NCBI GenBank assembly: GCA_023252065.1
Contig: JAHEXO010000156.1
Location: forward strand, 1-5,994
Direction of reading: 5' to 3'
Source: Nocardioides sp.
Lineage (GTDB): Bacteria; Actinomycetota; Actinomycetes; Propionibacteriales; Nocardioidaceae
DNA: 5,994 bases
Shown piece after piece: positions 1 through 5,947 of the stretch (within the stretch, counting starts at the first letter, position 1; each line of letters begins with the position of its first letter). The position numbers and the translations under genes were made by a program. The notes beneath the pieces were generated by a model. That model ran no database searches. It saw only the letters and a list, made by a program, of their open reading frames with translations, and was not told the origin of the DNA.

Positions 1-431
1 ACCCCGCCGGTCGTCTTCTTCGCCGCCCGCTTCTGCGAGGCGGGCGCCGCCGACGACGCGCTTCCAGCCTTGGCGGGACCCGAGCCGCCCGCGCGGGCCG
101 CGGCCAGCCGTGACGACTTCAGCTCGGCGGCGGCGCGGGTCGCGTGGGCGCCGACCTCCTTGCTGACCCGGGCCAGCGCGGTCTCGAAGATCGCGGCCTT
201 GTCGCGGTCACGCTGGTTCTTCGGGTAGCTGAAGCCGCGGCCGCCCCGCTTGACCACGGCGCCGCTCGCGCCGCGTCGGTACTTCTTGACGTACTTCGAG
301 CGGGCCCGCCGGATCCGGCTGTGCAGCTCGAGCAGCTCGTCCTCGTCGAGCTCGACCAGCGCCGCGGACGACGTCTCCGCGACCAGCCGCTGCTCGGCAG
401 CAGTCATCGAGTTGAGCACAGCCTGCGACAT
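1..431 (-). CDS. Hypothetical actinobacterial protein with Lys/Ala-rich tail (partial, C-terminus off the left edge)
   Basis: An open frame reads leftward from the ATG at 431-429 and is still open at base 1, giving 143 visible residues. It begins MSQAVLNSMTAAEQRLVAET. An acidic stretch (LDEDELLELH, residues 28-37) is followed by a basic segment with RIRRARSKYVKKYRR (39-53). A predicted helical Ala/Glu/Arg region (about 78-113) leads into a low-complexity Ala/Ser/Gly/Lys tail ending QKRAAKKTTGG at the edge. The start is well supported by AAGGAGGCG at 444-436, four bases before the ATG. The style resembles conserved actinobacterial hypotheticals I have seen, and the tail resembles histone-H1-like or nucleoid-associated tails, but no domain can be named and no function is assigned. 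The gene is co-directional with the response regulator but separated from it by 196 bp, so an operon is doubtful. I am confident it is real coding sequence; its identity is unknown. Confidence 0.75.
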   Translation of the reverse strand, partial: MSQAVLNSMTAAEQRLVAETSSAALVELDEDELLELHSRIRRARSKYVKKYRRGASGAVVKRGGRGFSYPKNQRDRDKAAIFETALARVSKEVGAHATRAAAELKSSRLAAARAGGSGPAKAGSASSAAPASQKRAAKKTTGG

Positions 432-435
432 GGGA

Positions 436-444
436 CGCCTCCTT
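436..444 (-). promoter_or_regulatory. Ribosome binding site of the left-edge hypothetical gene
   Basis: On the minus strand AAGGAGGCG is followed by four bases and the ATG at 431. It is a near-perfect anti-16S match and fixes the start of this gene. Confidence 0.7.
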
Positions 445-524
445 GCGATGGGCCGGGACTCTCATCTTGTCGTAGGGCATCCGGCACGGGCGCGGGGCCT
501 CGCCGATTGCGGCGTTTCCCTCTT

Positions 525-543
525 CCCGCCGGAGAAGGGCGGG
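525..543 (-). terminator. Possible weak terminator hairpin after the response regulator
   Basis: The 196-bp gap between the left-edge gene and the response regulator (432-627) contains a perfect 6-bp GC stem, CCCGCC at 525-530 pairing with GGCGGG at 538-543, around a 7-base loop. There is no T-tract on the minus strand (the following bases are AAGAGGGAAA), so an intrinsic terminator of the classical type is not supported. It lies about 85 bp past the regulator stop codon. I see nothing else convincing in the gap apart from the ribosome binding site of the next gene. Confidence 0.2.
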
Positions 544-627
544 CGTATCTTGCGAGCCATCAGCGCCCCGCTCCGGTCTCACGCAGCCAGGGCGGGGCAC
601 ATCTCGGGAGCCGGCCCCTCCGCGGCC

Positions 628-1281
628 TCAGTCGCGACGGTGCCTGCCGGGCGACTCCTCGCCCGCGGGGTGGGCCTGGCCCATCAACCACGCCGTGAGG
701 CGACCGACCAGGGCCGCGACCTCCTGTCCCACCACGCTGACGTCGGCGCCCGTGCGGTCGGCGATCTCGCCGTCGGTGCGGCCGTCGAGGACGTCGCCGA
801 GCACCTGCTGCTCGTGCTCGGTCAGCGAGAGCGTGGCGAGCTGCGACCTGAGGCGGCTCACCACCGGCTCGACCAACGCCGGGTCGGTGCTGGACCGGCC
901 GCCGCCCAGACGTCGTACGGCGCCGATGATGTCGGCACCCTGGTTCGCCTTGACGATGTAGCCGCCGGCCCCGGCGAGCACCGAGGCTGCCAGGGCCTCG
1001 TCGTCGTTGAGCGACGTCAGCAACAGCCCCCGCACGGCCGGGTTCACAGCGCGTACCGCGCGGCAGACCTCGATGCCCGTGCCGTCCTGGAGCTGGAGGT
1101 CGAGCAGCATCACGTCGGCACCGAGCTCGAGGATCGCCTCCGCCGCACCCCGCGTGGAGCCGGCGTCGCCGACCACCTGGATGTCGGTTGCGGCCGTCAG
1201 CAGGTCGCGCAGGCCACGCCGCACGATGTCGTGGTCGTCCAGCAGGAAGACCTTCACGAGGTGGGATCCGTAGCCGGGCAT
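628..1281 (-). CDS. DevR/NarL-type two-component response regulator with atypical HTH
   Basis: Cytoplasmic two-component response regulator of 217 residues, the same length as mycobacterial DevR/DosR and resembling it throughout the receiver domain. The N-terminal domain (about 9-128) has the acidic pair D15/D16, phosphoacceptor D61 in LLDLQLQDGTGIE, T89 in LLLTS and K111 in GGYIVK, so phosphorylation chemistry looks intact. The C-terminal LuxR-type helix-turn-helix spans about 151-198. It has a good scaffold (LTEHEQQVL, DGRTDGEIADR), but where family members carry T-V-K-N in the recognition helix this protein has V183-V184-G185-Q186. The tail after 198 is short and charged. The start is uncertain: the ATG at 1281 has a weak AAAGG five bases upstream, while an in-frame GTG at 1257 would give MKVFLLDDHD, closer to the usual N-terminus. 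No histidine kinase is visible. It lies 72 bp downstream of the small gene and could be read through from it or transcribed independently. Confidence 0.9.
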   Translation of the reverse strand: MPGYGSHLVKVFLLDDHDIVRRGLRDLLTAATDIQVVGDAGSTRGAAEAILELGADVMLLDLQLQDGTGIEVCRAVRAVNPAVRGLLLTSLNDDEALAASVLAGAGGYIVKANQGADIIGAVRRLGGGRSSTDPALVEPVVSRLRSQLATLSLTEHEQQVLGDVLDGRTDGEIADRTGADVSVVGQEVAALVGRLTAWLMGQAHPAGEESPGRHRRD

Positions 1282-1353
1282 CCCTGCCTTTGTACTCCAC
1301 GGGACCGGGGCAGCACATCACCAGCGGGCGCACCGGGCGCGTCGCCGGGCAGG

Positions 1354-1539
1354 TCAGTGCGGCCGCGCGCTCCTGCCGGTCCGGGAGCTGAGCGGGGCGT
1401 GACCCTTGCGGATCATCTGCACCATCCGCAGGTTGATCCGGGCGAAGCGCCAGGTCTGCACGGGCAGGCTGGACCGTCTCCTGAGGGTCTTGTCGGTGGG
1501 CAGGGGGGCCGAGGCGATGCGCTCGTCGATGTCACTCAT
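1354..1539 (-). CDS. Small basic protein (61 aa) downstream of SQR-like gene
   Basis: A 61-residue protein beginning MSDIDERIASAPLPTDKTLR. It contains about 11 Arg and 2 Lys, with a basic, helix-prone stretch at roughly 27-46 (PVQTWRFARINLRMVQMIRK) that could be an amphipathic helix lying on a membrane or on a partner protein. No transmembrane segment, signal peptide or cysteine is visible. The ATG at 1539 is preceded by GGAG (1550-1547) with seven bases of spacing. The gene starts 37 bp after the stop codon of the SQR-like gene on the same strand, so it is almost certainly co-transcribed and may be an accessory to that membrane-associated enzyme; this is inferred from position only. I do not recognise a named family. 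The ribosome binding site, spacing and sensible N-terminus argue for a real gene despite its size. Confidence 0.65.
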   Translation of the reverse strand: MSDIDERIASAPLPTDKTLRRRSSLPVQTWRFARINLRMVQMIRKGHAPLSSRTGRSARPH

Positions 1540-1576
1540 GGGGTTGCTCCGTTGTCGGGTGGTGCTCGGTGAACGC

Positions 1577-3034
1577 TTACTCCGGGATGAGGAACCAGCC
1601 CGGCCTCGCCTTGGCCTTGTAGAGGAACAGGAAGTGCAGCAGGTGCTTGATCCAGTGCCCCGCCAGCCCGATCTCCCCGGAGGTGTCGGTGAGACTGCGG
1701 CCGCCGGTGGGGTACTTCACGTAGTCCGGCACGACGGGATACATCGTCATCGCGGCGGCGGAGCCGTGCCGCAGGCCGGTGCCGGCGGAAGCGACGCAGG
1801 CGGCACCCATGTCGCTCATGGACGCGGTGTGGGTCGGGGTGGTGGCGCCGTTCTGGATCATGTCGCGGAGGCTGCGGGCCACCTCGCGGCCCATGATGCC
1901 CGAGGGCATGCCGGTGCGAGGGGGAGCCGGGGTGATCAACGTCCCGTTCGGGCTCGTGCGCGGCCGGGAGATCTGGTGCGGGGGCGCGAAGGCGATGCCG
2001 ACGCCGAAGATGTTGCCGTAGGCGGGGGACTGGTAGGTCGAGGGCCAGTCCTCGGCACGCCACTCGTCGTAGGGCTTCGGGGTGTAGTCGGCGTCGACCT
2101 TGAGGAAGCCGCTCGGGGCGAAGAGCCGGTCGGTGATCTCGGCGCCCTCCGCGTCGTACGCCGTCATGGCGGCGCCGCGGAACGGTGGCAGCAGCATGGC
2201 GAAGTCGAAGGTGAGGCTCTCGTGGGTGCCGTCGAGCGTCTCGTAGAACACCTTGCCGGGCTCCACCCGCTCGACGTGTGCGCGGAGCACCGCCCGGACC
2301 CCGCGCTCGCGGAACAGCGACTCCGTCCACGTCTGGCTCGACGAGAGGAACCCGCCTTGGTCGAACACCATGCCGCCGACCCCGAAGTCGCCGAGGTCGT
2401 ACTCGTTGCTCAGGTAGACGATCTCGGCGAGGTCGCGCACGCCGGCGGCCCGGAGCTCGGCGTCGACGTTGAAGGTGTACTCGAACGCCGCGCCCTCGCA
2501 GGTGCAGGCCCCGTGACCCATGCCGATGACGAGCCGCTGCGGCTCGCCGGCGCGCAGCTTCTCGATCACCTGCTTGAGCGCATCGGCCGTCTCGACCGCG
2601 TGGCCCGCGGTGCACACCGACCAGGAGTTGCCGTCGGGGCCGAGGCCGGGCGTCGCCTCGAAGTTGAGCCGGGGTCCGGTCGCGTTGACGAGATAGTCGT
2701 AGCGGATCCGCTCGGTCTCGCCGTGTCGCTCGGGGGAGGTGTGGACGACGTCGACGCCGGGTCGGCTGTCACCCTGGTCGCCCTCGGGCCACACCGCGAC
2801 CGCCTTGGCCTGCCGGTAGGTGACGCCCTTGCGCCGGTAGACCGGAGCGAGGGGGAACGTGACGTCCTTGACCGTCATCTTGCCGACGCCGACCCAGATG
2901 TTGGAGGGGATCCAGTTCCACTGCGAGTTGGGCGACACGACCATCACCTCGTGCTCCTTGTCGAGCATCCGCCGCAGGTGGAGTGCAGCGGTGTGACCGG
3001 AGATGCCGGCACCGAGGATGACGACGCGAGCCAT
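1577..3034 (-). CDS. sqr: Sulfide:quinone oxidoreductase-like FAD flavoprotein
   Basis: A 485-residue flavoprotein of the FAD-dependent pyridine-nucleotide-disulfide oxidoreductase fold. In the SQR family it oxidises sulfide to polysulfide or persulfide and passes electrons to membrane quinone. The N-terminal dinucleotide site is VVILGAGISG (GxGxxG, 8-13), and a second FAD-contact motif is YDYLVNATGP (112-121). Candidate redox cysteines are C141 (SVCTAGHA), C177 and C179 (GMGHGACTCEGAAFEYTF) and C413 (DMGAACVAS), matching the general placement of SQR catalytic cysteines. The C-terminus (about 456-485, EIGLAGHWIKHLLHFLFLYK, ending in GWFLIPE) forms an amphipathic or hydrophobic helix region suited to membrane attachment. 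Length is slightly above the roughly 430 residues of classical SQRs. The ATG at 3034 follows AGGAGA (3044-3039). A perfect CsoR/CstR-like palindrome lies 48 bp upstream, implying induction by reactive sulfur (or copper). A related flavoprotein such as flavocytochrome c-type sulfide dehydrogenase is less likely because no export signal is visible. Confidence 0.85.
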   Translation of the reverse strand: MARVVILGAGISGHTAALHLRRMLDKEHEVMVVSPNSQWNWIPSNIWVGVGKMTVKDVTFPLAPVYRRKGVTYRQAKAVAVWPEGDQGDSRPGVDVVHTSPERHGETERIRYDYLVNATGPRLNFEATPGLGPDGNSWSVCTAGHAVETADALKQVIEKLRAGEPQRLVIGMGHGACTCEGAAFEYTFNVDAELRAAGVRDLAEIVYLSNEYDLGDFGVGGMVFDQGGFLSSSQTWTESLFRERGVRAVLRAHVERVEPGKVFYETLDGTHESLTFDFAMLLPPFRGAAMTAYDAEGAEITDRLFAPSGFLKVDADYTPKPYDEWRAEDWPSTYQSPAYGNIFGVGIAFAPPHQISRPRTSPNGTLITPAPPRTGMPSGIMGREVARSLRDMIQNGATTPTHTASMSDMGAACVASAGTGLRHGSAAAMTMYPVVPDYVKYPTGGRSLTDTSGEIGLAGHWIKHLLHFLFLYKAKARPGWFLIPE

Positions 3035-3080
3035 GGGTTCTCCTAGAGCGCGTGGGTGGAGGGGCGGGGCGATAGACGGC

Positions 3081-3110
3081 AGGATATACCCCTAGGGGTA
3101 TATCTGGAAG
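3081..3110 (-). promoter_or_regulatory. sqr: Candidate promoter of the SQR-like operon
   Basis: On the minus strand CTTCCA (3110-3105) and TATCCT (3086-3081) are separated by 18 bases, with the CsoR/CstR-like palindrome filling the spacer. This is the geometry expected for direct repression. The -35 match is poor (3 of 6) and the -10 is fair, so the exact elements are tentative. Confidence 0.35.
3083..3104. promoter_or_regulatory. CsoR/CstR-family operator-like perfect palindrome upstream of SQR
   Basis: Bases 3083-3104 form a perfect 22-bp inverted repeat: GATATACCCCT on one side and its exact complement on the other, centred between 3093 and 3094. The core, ATACCC-CTAG-GGGTAT at 3086-3101, has the form of sites bound by DUF156 repressors (copper-sensing CsoR, persulfide-sensing CstR). 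It lies in the 109-bp gap between the transporter stop and the SQR start, 48 bp before the latter. The AT-rich ends stand out against the very GC-rich surroundings. The identity of the repressor is inferred. Confidence 0.75.
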
Positions 3111-3143
3111 CGCGGCGGACCGGCGACCGGGCTCATGGCCGGC

Positions 3144-5312
3144 TCAGCTGTGGGAGAAGCGGATGTCGGGCAGGACCCGGGTCAGCCACCGGGGCGCGTA
3201 CCAGGCTGCCCGGCCCGTCAGGCGCAGGAGCACGGGCAACAGCACGAGCCGAACCAGGAAGGCGTCGAGGAGCACCGCCACGCCGAGCACGATGCCCATC
3301 TCCTTGGGCGGGAGCGGTCCGGAGAGGGCGAAGGTGAAGAACACCGCCACCATGACCGCTCCGGCGGCGAAGATGACCCGACCTGAGTGCGCGATGGAGC
3401 CGACCATCGCGTCTCGAGGATCGCCGGAGTGCTCGTAGTGCTCCTTGGCCGAGGCCAGCAGGAACACCGTGTAGTCCATGGCGATCGCGAAGATCATGGC
3501 GAAGAAGAAGACCGGCGCCCAGGCGTCGAGGAAGCCCTGGTGCTCGAAGCCCATGACGCTCGACCCCCAGCCGTCCTGGAAGACGAGTCGGGCGACCCCG
3601 AAGGCGGCGGCCGTGGACAGCAGGCTGGCCAGGGTGCCGAGCAGGGCGATCAGCGGCGCTTGGAGCGCGACCAGCAGCAGGAGGAAGCCGAGGGTGAGGA
3701 TGACGCCGATGACCAGGGGAGTGGAGGAGTCGAGCTGGGTCTTGAGGTCGAGGTTCTCCACGGCGGCACCTCCGACGACCGCGGAGACCGGCAGGTCCGC
3801 GCGCAGGCGGTCGACGGTGGTCGCGAGCGCGGGGTCCGACGGGTCCACGGTGGGAACGGCCTGGATGAGGGCGTGGTCGGTGCCGTCGCCGGCCGGGACC
3901 GCCGGCAGCGCGCCGCTGATCCCTGGGTCCTTGGCAAGCACCGCCGCAGCGGCGCCGGCCTGGCCCTTGTCGACGACGATCGTCAGGGTGCCGGGTGCCC
4001 CGGCGCCGAAGGCTTTCTGCACCTGGTCGTAGCCGATGCGTGCGCTGGCGCTCGCGGGCAGCACCTTGATGGAGGGCATCGCGGTCTTCAGCCCGAACAC
4101 GGGTGCGGCGAGGGCGAGCAGGACCACCAGCGAGGCCAGACCCCATGCCACGGGACGCCGCCAGAGGCGCTCACCCCAGGCCTCGAACCGCGCCGAGCGG
4201 TGCTCGCCGACGTGGACCCACGGGAGGGCGAGCTTGTTGACCTTGTAGTCGAGCTTGAACAGCACCAGCGGGAGCAGGGTGAGCGTGGCGGCGAGGACGA
4301 AGACGACCGAGAGCATGATGCCGCCGGCCATCGACCGGAACGACGGGGACGGCACGAGCATGACGGCCGAGAGAGAGATGAGCACCGTGGCTCCGGACAG
4401 CAGGACTGCCTTGCCTGCGGTGTCCATGGTCTCGGCGATCGCCTGCCGGGCGTTCTCGTGATGGCCCATGCGAGCCGCCCGGAAGCGCACCACGATGAAC
4501 AGCGCGTAGTCGATGCCGAGGGCGAGGGCGAACATCATCGCGAAGTTCATCGCCCACACCGACACAGGCACGACATGGTTGATCAGGACCAGCGAGCCGG
4601 CTGAGGCGACCAGTCCGGCCAGGGTCAGCAGGAGCGGGAGACCGGCGGCCACCAGGGCGCCGAAGGCCAGCACGAGGATGGCCAGGGTGACCGGCCACGA
4701 CAGCATCTCGGACTTCATCATCGCCGAGAGGTTGGCCTGGTTGAAGTCCGACCAGAGCAGGGAGGCGCCGGTCGGGTTGACCTGGACGGTGCTCGTGGAC
4801 AGGTCCTGTAGCGGGCCCTTGAGGGCGTCCGCGACGCGCACCATCTCGCTGGGGTCGACGTTGGCGCCGGCCAGGAGGACGGCGGTCCGGCCGTCCTGGC
4901 TGAGGGTGGCGCCGGGCTGCGGCTGGACGATGTCGGCGATCCGGGGATCCTGGCGCAGGAGCGCCGTGGCCCGGGCCAGAACCTGCGGGCCGTCGCCCTG
5001 CGTGACGGCGCCTTCCGTGGAGTGGACCACGACCTGGATCGCCGTACTGGCGTTGCCGCCGAAGTGCTGCTGCGCGAGCTCGCGCGCGGCGACCGACTCG
5101 GAGCCGTTGGCCTGCCAACCGGCGCCGGAGAGCTCGGACTCGACCCTCGGTGCGAGGACCCCGAGCCCGACGATGACCAGCAGCCACAGCACCGTGGTGA
5201 CGCGGCCGTGGTGGGTGACCAGCACCCCGAGCCGACCCAGGGGGCCCGGGCGGTATCCGACGGCCGGGTCGATCTCGGGTCGGGTGTGGCGGCTGGACGC
5301 CGTCGAGGTCAT
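3144..5312 (-). CDS. MmpL-family RND transporter (MMPL domain protein)
   Basis: A 722-residue inner-membrane transporter of the MmpL/HAE2 RND type, proton-driven exporters of lipids and other hydrophobic molecules. Topology read from hydrophobicity is the usual duplicated 1+5, 1+5 plan. TM1 is about 38-55, followed by an external loop (56-205). TM2-6 lie between 206 and 353, TM7 about 389-407, a second loop 408-532, and TM8-12 between 533 and 696. Each half keeps the TM4/TM10 Asp-Tyr pair used for proton relay: GIDYALF (D268-Y269) and AMDYTVF (D613-Y614). The ATG at 5312 is chosen because GGAGGA (5323-5318) sits five bases upstream; an in-frame TTG at 5342 would add ten residues but has no better site. 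The last residues are DIRFSHS. A CsoR/CstR-like site lies 64 bp upstream, in the divergent promoter shared with the DUF302 gene. Substrate is unknown; the regulatory context suggests a role in sulfur or metal stress. Confidence 0.9.
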   Translation of the reverse strand: MTSTASSRHTRPEIDPAVGYRPGPLGRLGVLVTHHGRVTTVLWLLVIVGLGVLAPRVESELSGAGWQANGSESVAARELAQQHFGGNASTAIQVVVHSTEGAVTQGDGPQVLARATALLRQDPRIADIVQPQPGATLSQDGRTAVLLAGANVDPSEMVRVADALKGPLQDLSTSTVQVNPTGASLLWSDFNQANLSAMMKSEMLSWPVTLAILVLAFGALVAAGLPLLLTLAGLVASAGSLVLINHVVPVSVWAMNFAMMFALALGIDYALFIVVRFRAARMGHHENARQAIAETMDTAGKAVLLSGATVLISLSAVMLVPSPSFRSMAGGIMLSVVFVLAATLTLLPLVLFKLDYKVNKLALPWVHVGEHRSARFEAWGERLWRRPVAWGLASLVVLLALAAPVFGLKTAMPSIKVLPASASARIGYDQVQKAFGAGAPGTLTIVVDKGQAGAAAAVLAKDPGISGALPAVPAGDGTDHALIQAVPTVDPSDPALATTVDRLRADLPVSAVVGGAAVENLDLKTQLDSSTPLVIGVILTLGFLLLLVALQAPLIALLGTLASLLSTAAAFGVARLVFQDGWGSSVMGFEHQGFLDAWAPVFFFAMIFAIAMDYTVFLLASAKEHYEHSGDPRDAMVGSIAHSGRVIFAAGAVMVAVFFTFALSGPLPPKEMGIVLGVAVLLDAFLVRLVLLPVLLRLTGRAAWYAPRWLTRVLPDIRFSHS

Positions 5313-5317
5313 CTGGG

Positions 5318-5323
5318 TCCTCC
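5318..5323 (-). promoter_or_regulatory. Ribosome binding site deciding the MmpL start
   Basis: On the minus strand GGAGGA is followed by five bases (CCCAG) and the ATG at 5312. This favours 5312 over the upstream in-frame TTG at 5342. Confidence 0.7.
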
Positions 5324-5364
5324 GGGTTCGAAGCGGGAGCAAAGGGCGAGAACCGCGATCGGTC

Positions 5365-5395
5365 CTGGCACTAGGAATACCCTAGGGGGTATATA
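5365..5395 (+). promoter_or_regulatory. Candidate DUF302 promoter spanning the second operator
   Basis: CTGGCA at 5365-5370 and TATATA at 5390-5395 are separated by 19 bases, with the ATACCC-N4-GGGTAT site lying in the spacer and overlapping the -10. The long spacer resembles MerR-type promoters, but these elements are only partial matches, so this is tentative. The divergent transporter promoter must lie in the same 5313-5428 interval, but I could not pick its elements. Confidence 0.3.
5377..5392. promoter_or_regulatory. Second CsoR/CstR-family operator-like site in the divergent promoter
   Basis: ATACCC-TAGG-GGGTAT at 5377-5392 has the same half-sites and 4-base spacing as the site at 3086-3101, and both continue with AT on the right. 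The centre (TAGG rather than CTAG) is not symmetric, so this copy is slightly imperfect. It is 36 bp before the DUF302 ATG and 64 bp before the transporter ATG, well placed to control both divergent genes. The matching repressor type is inferred. Confidence 0.7.
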
Positions 5396-5417
5396 GGATG
5401 GGTGGCAAAACCACACC

Positions 5418-5424
5418 AGGAGGA
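5418..5424 (+). promoter_or_regulatory. Ribosome binding site deciding the DUF302 start
   Basis: AGGAGGA lies four bases before the ATG at 5429. It rules in this ATG over the in-frame GTG at 5402, which has no such site and almost touches the operator. Confidence 0.7.
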
Positions 5425-5428
5425 CTCC

Positions 5429-5833
5429 ATGACCGCCTACACGCTGCGCACCGAGGTAGCGCTTCGCTTCGACGCGGCCCTCGCGGCCACCCGGGCGGCG
5501 CTGGCCCAGCAGGGCTTCGGGGTGCTCACCGAGATCGACCTGGCTGCGACGCTGCACGCCAAGCTCGGGGTCGACCTGGCGCCGCAGGTCATCCTGGGCG
5601 CCTGTCGGCCACCCTTGGCCCTCGAGGCGATCCAGGCGGATCCGGCGATCGCCACGGTGCTGCCGTGCAACGTCGTCGTGCGAGCGGTCGGGGACGGCAG
5701 CAGCACGGTCGTCGAGGCACTGGATCCCGCCGTGATGCTCAGGGTCAGCGACGACCGCGCGCTCGAGACCGTCGCCACTGACGCCCGGCAACGACTCGTC
5801 GCCGCCCTCGCCGTGCTCGATCAGGAGACCTGA
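5429..5833 (+). CDS. DUF302 family protein
   Basis: A 134-residue, single-domain cytoplasmic protein. The core matches what I know of DUF302: GFGVLTEIDLAATLHAKLGV (29-48), then ILGACRPPLALEAI (55-68) and VLPCNVVVR (77-85), then a substrate-independent tail with VEALDPAVML (95-104). Two cysteines, C59 in GACRPP and C80 in LPCNV, sit in the two most characteristic motifs, which makes thiol or metal chemistry plausible, though the biochemical role of the family is not established. No signal peptide or membrane segment is visible. Start chosen at the ATG with AGGAGGA four bases upstream. The gene diverges from the MmpL transporter across a 116-bp region that carries a CsoR/CstR-like operator, so it is probably induced together with the transporter and the SQR-like gene. 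DUF302 genes are often seen near sulfur or copper functions, in keeping with this setting. Confidence 0.88.
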   Translation: MTAYTLRTEVALRFDAALAATRAALAQQGFGVLTEIDLAATLHAKLGVDLAPQVILGACRPPLALEAIQADPAIATVLPCNVVVRAVGDGSSTVVEALDPAVMLRVSDDRALETVATDARQRLVAALAVLDQET

Positions 5834-5869
5834 GCCTGCGCAGGCGGGTCTTGACCGAGCTCACCGACA

Positions 5870-5906
5870 CCCCGCAGGCGGGGCGGCGATCGCCTCGTGC
5901 GAGGCG
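5870..5906 (+). terminator. Tandem GC-rich hairpins after the DUF302 gene
   Basis: Two perfect short inverted repeats follow the DUF302 stop. CCCCGC (5870-5875) pairs with GCGGGG (5878-5883), and CGCCTCG (5891-5897) pairs with CGAGGCG (5900-5906). As RNA the loops would open to four bases. A further self-complementary GCCTGCGCAGGC lies at 5835-5846. There is no T-tract, which is common in high-GC actinobacteria. The position between convergent genes supports a terminator role. Confidence 0.45.
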
Positions 5907-5921
5907 CGGCTGGGCAGCAGC

Positions 5922-5940
5922 GTGAGCGGCTCGCGCTCAC
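5922..5940 (-). terminator. Hairpin after the right-edge minus-strand gene
   Basis: GTGAGCG (5922-5928) and CGCTCAC (5934-5940) form a perfect 7-bp stem with a 5-base loop. It begins 7 bases past the stop codon of the right-edge gene on the minus strand and may serve transcripts from either side. No T-tract follows. Confidence 0.4.
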
Positions 5941-5947
5941 CGCCGGC

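Noticed and set aside
1282..1353. Promoter or terminator between the small gene and the response regulator
   Set aside because: Only short GCGC repeats and no convincing -35/-10 pair; nothing supportable.
250..1572. 440-residue plus-strand open frame opposite the response regulator and small gene
   Set aside because: It spans several opposite-strand genes and their gaps, includes a Ser homopolymer created by the antisense of Glu/Leu codons, and has no good start signal.
1406..3046. 546-residue plus-strand open frame opposite the SQR-like gene
   Set aside because: Its translation is low-complexity Arg/Gly/Val/Glu/His with no recognisable motif. The minus-strand frame has an FAD site and SQR motifs. 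Long antisense frames are expected at this GC content.
3105..3143. Possible terminator for the transporter gene
   Set aside because: Only 4-bp CCGG-type repeats are present, which are common by chance at this GC content; the adjacent palindrome is better explained as an operator.
3387..4604. 405-residue plus-strand open frame inside the transporter
   Set aside because: Its Glu/Gly/Arg/His-rich translation is the shadow of hydrophobic codons of the MmpL gene on the other strand.
5313..5342. TTG start giving the transporter ten extra N-terminal residues
   Set aside because: The ATG at 5312 has GGAGGA at ideal spacing; the TTG has no comparable site.
5402..5428. GTG start giving the DUF302 protein nine extra residues
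   Set aside because: AGGAGGA directly precedes the ATG at 5429, and the GTG is only ten bases from the operator and on top of the expected transcription start.
5309..5791. 160-residue minus-strand frame opposite the DUF302 gene
   Set aside because: It runs across the divergent promoter and operator, and the plus strand carries a recognisable DUF302 domain with a strong ribosome binding site.
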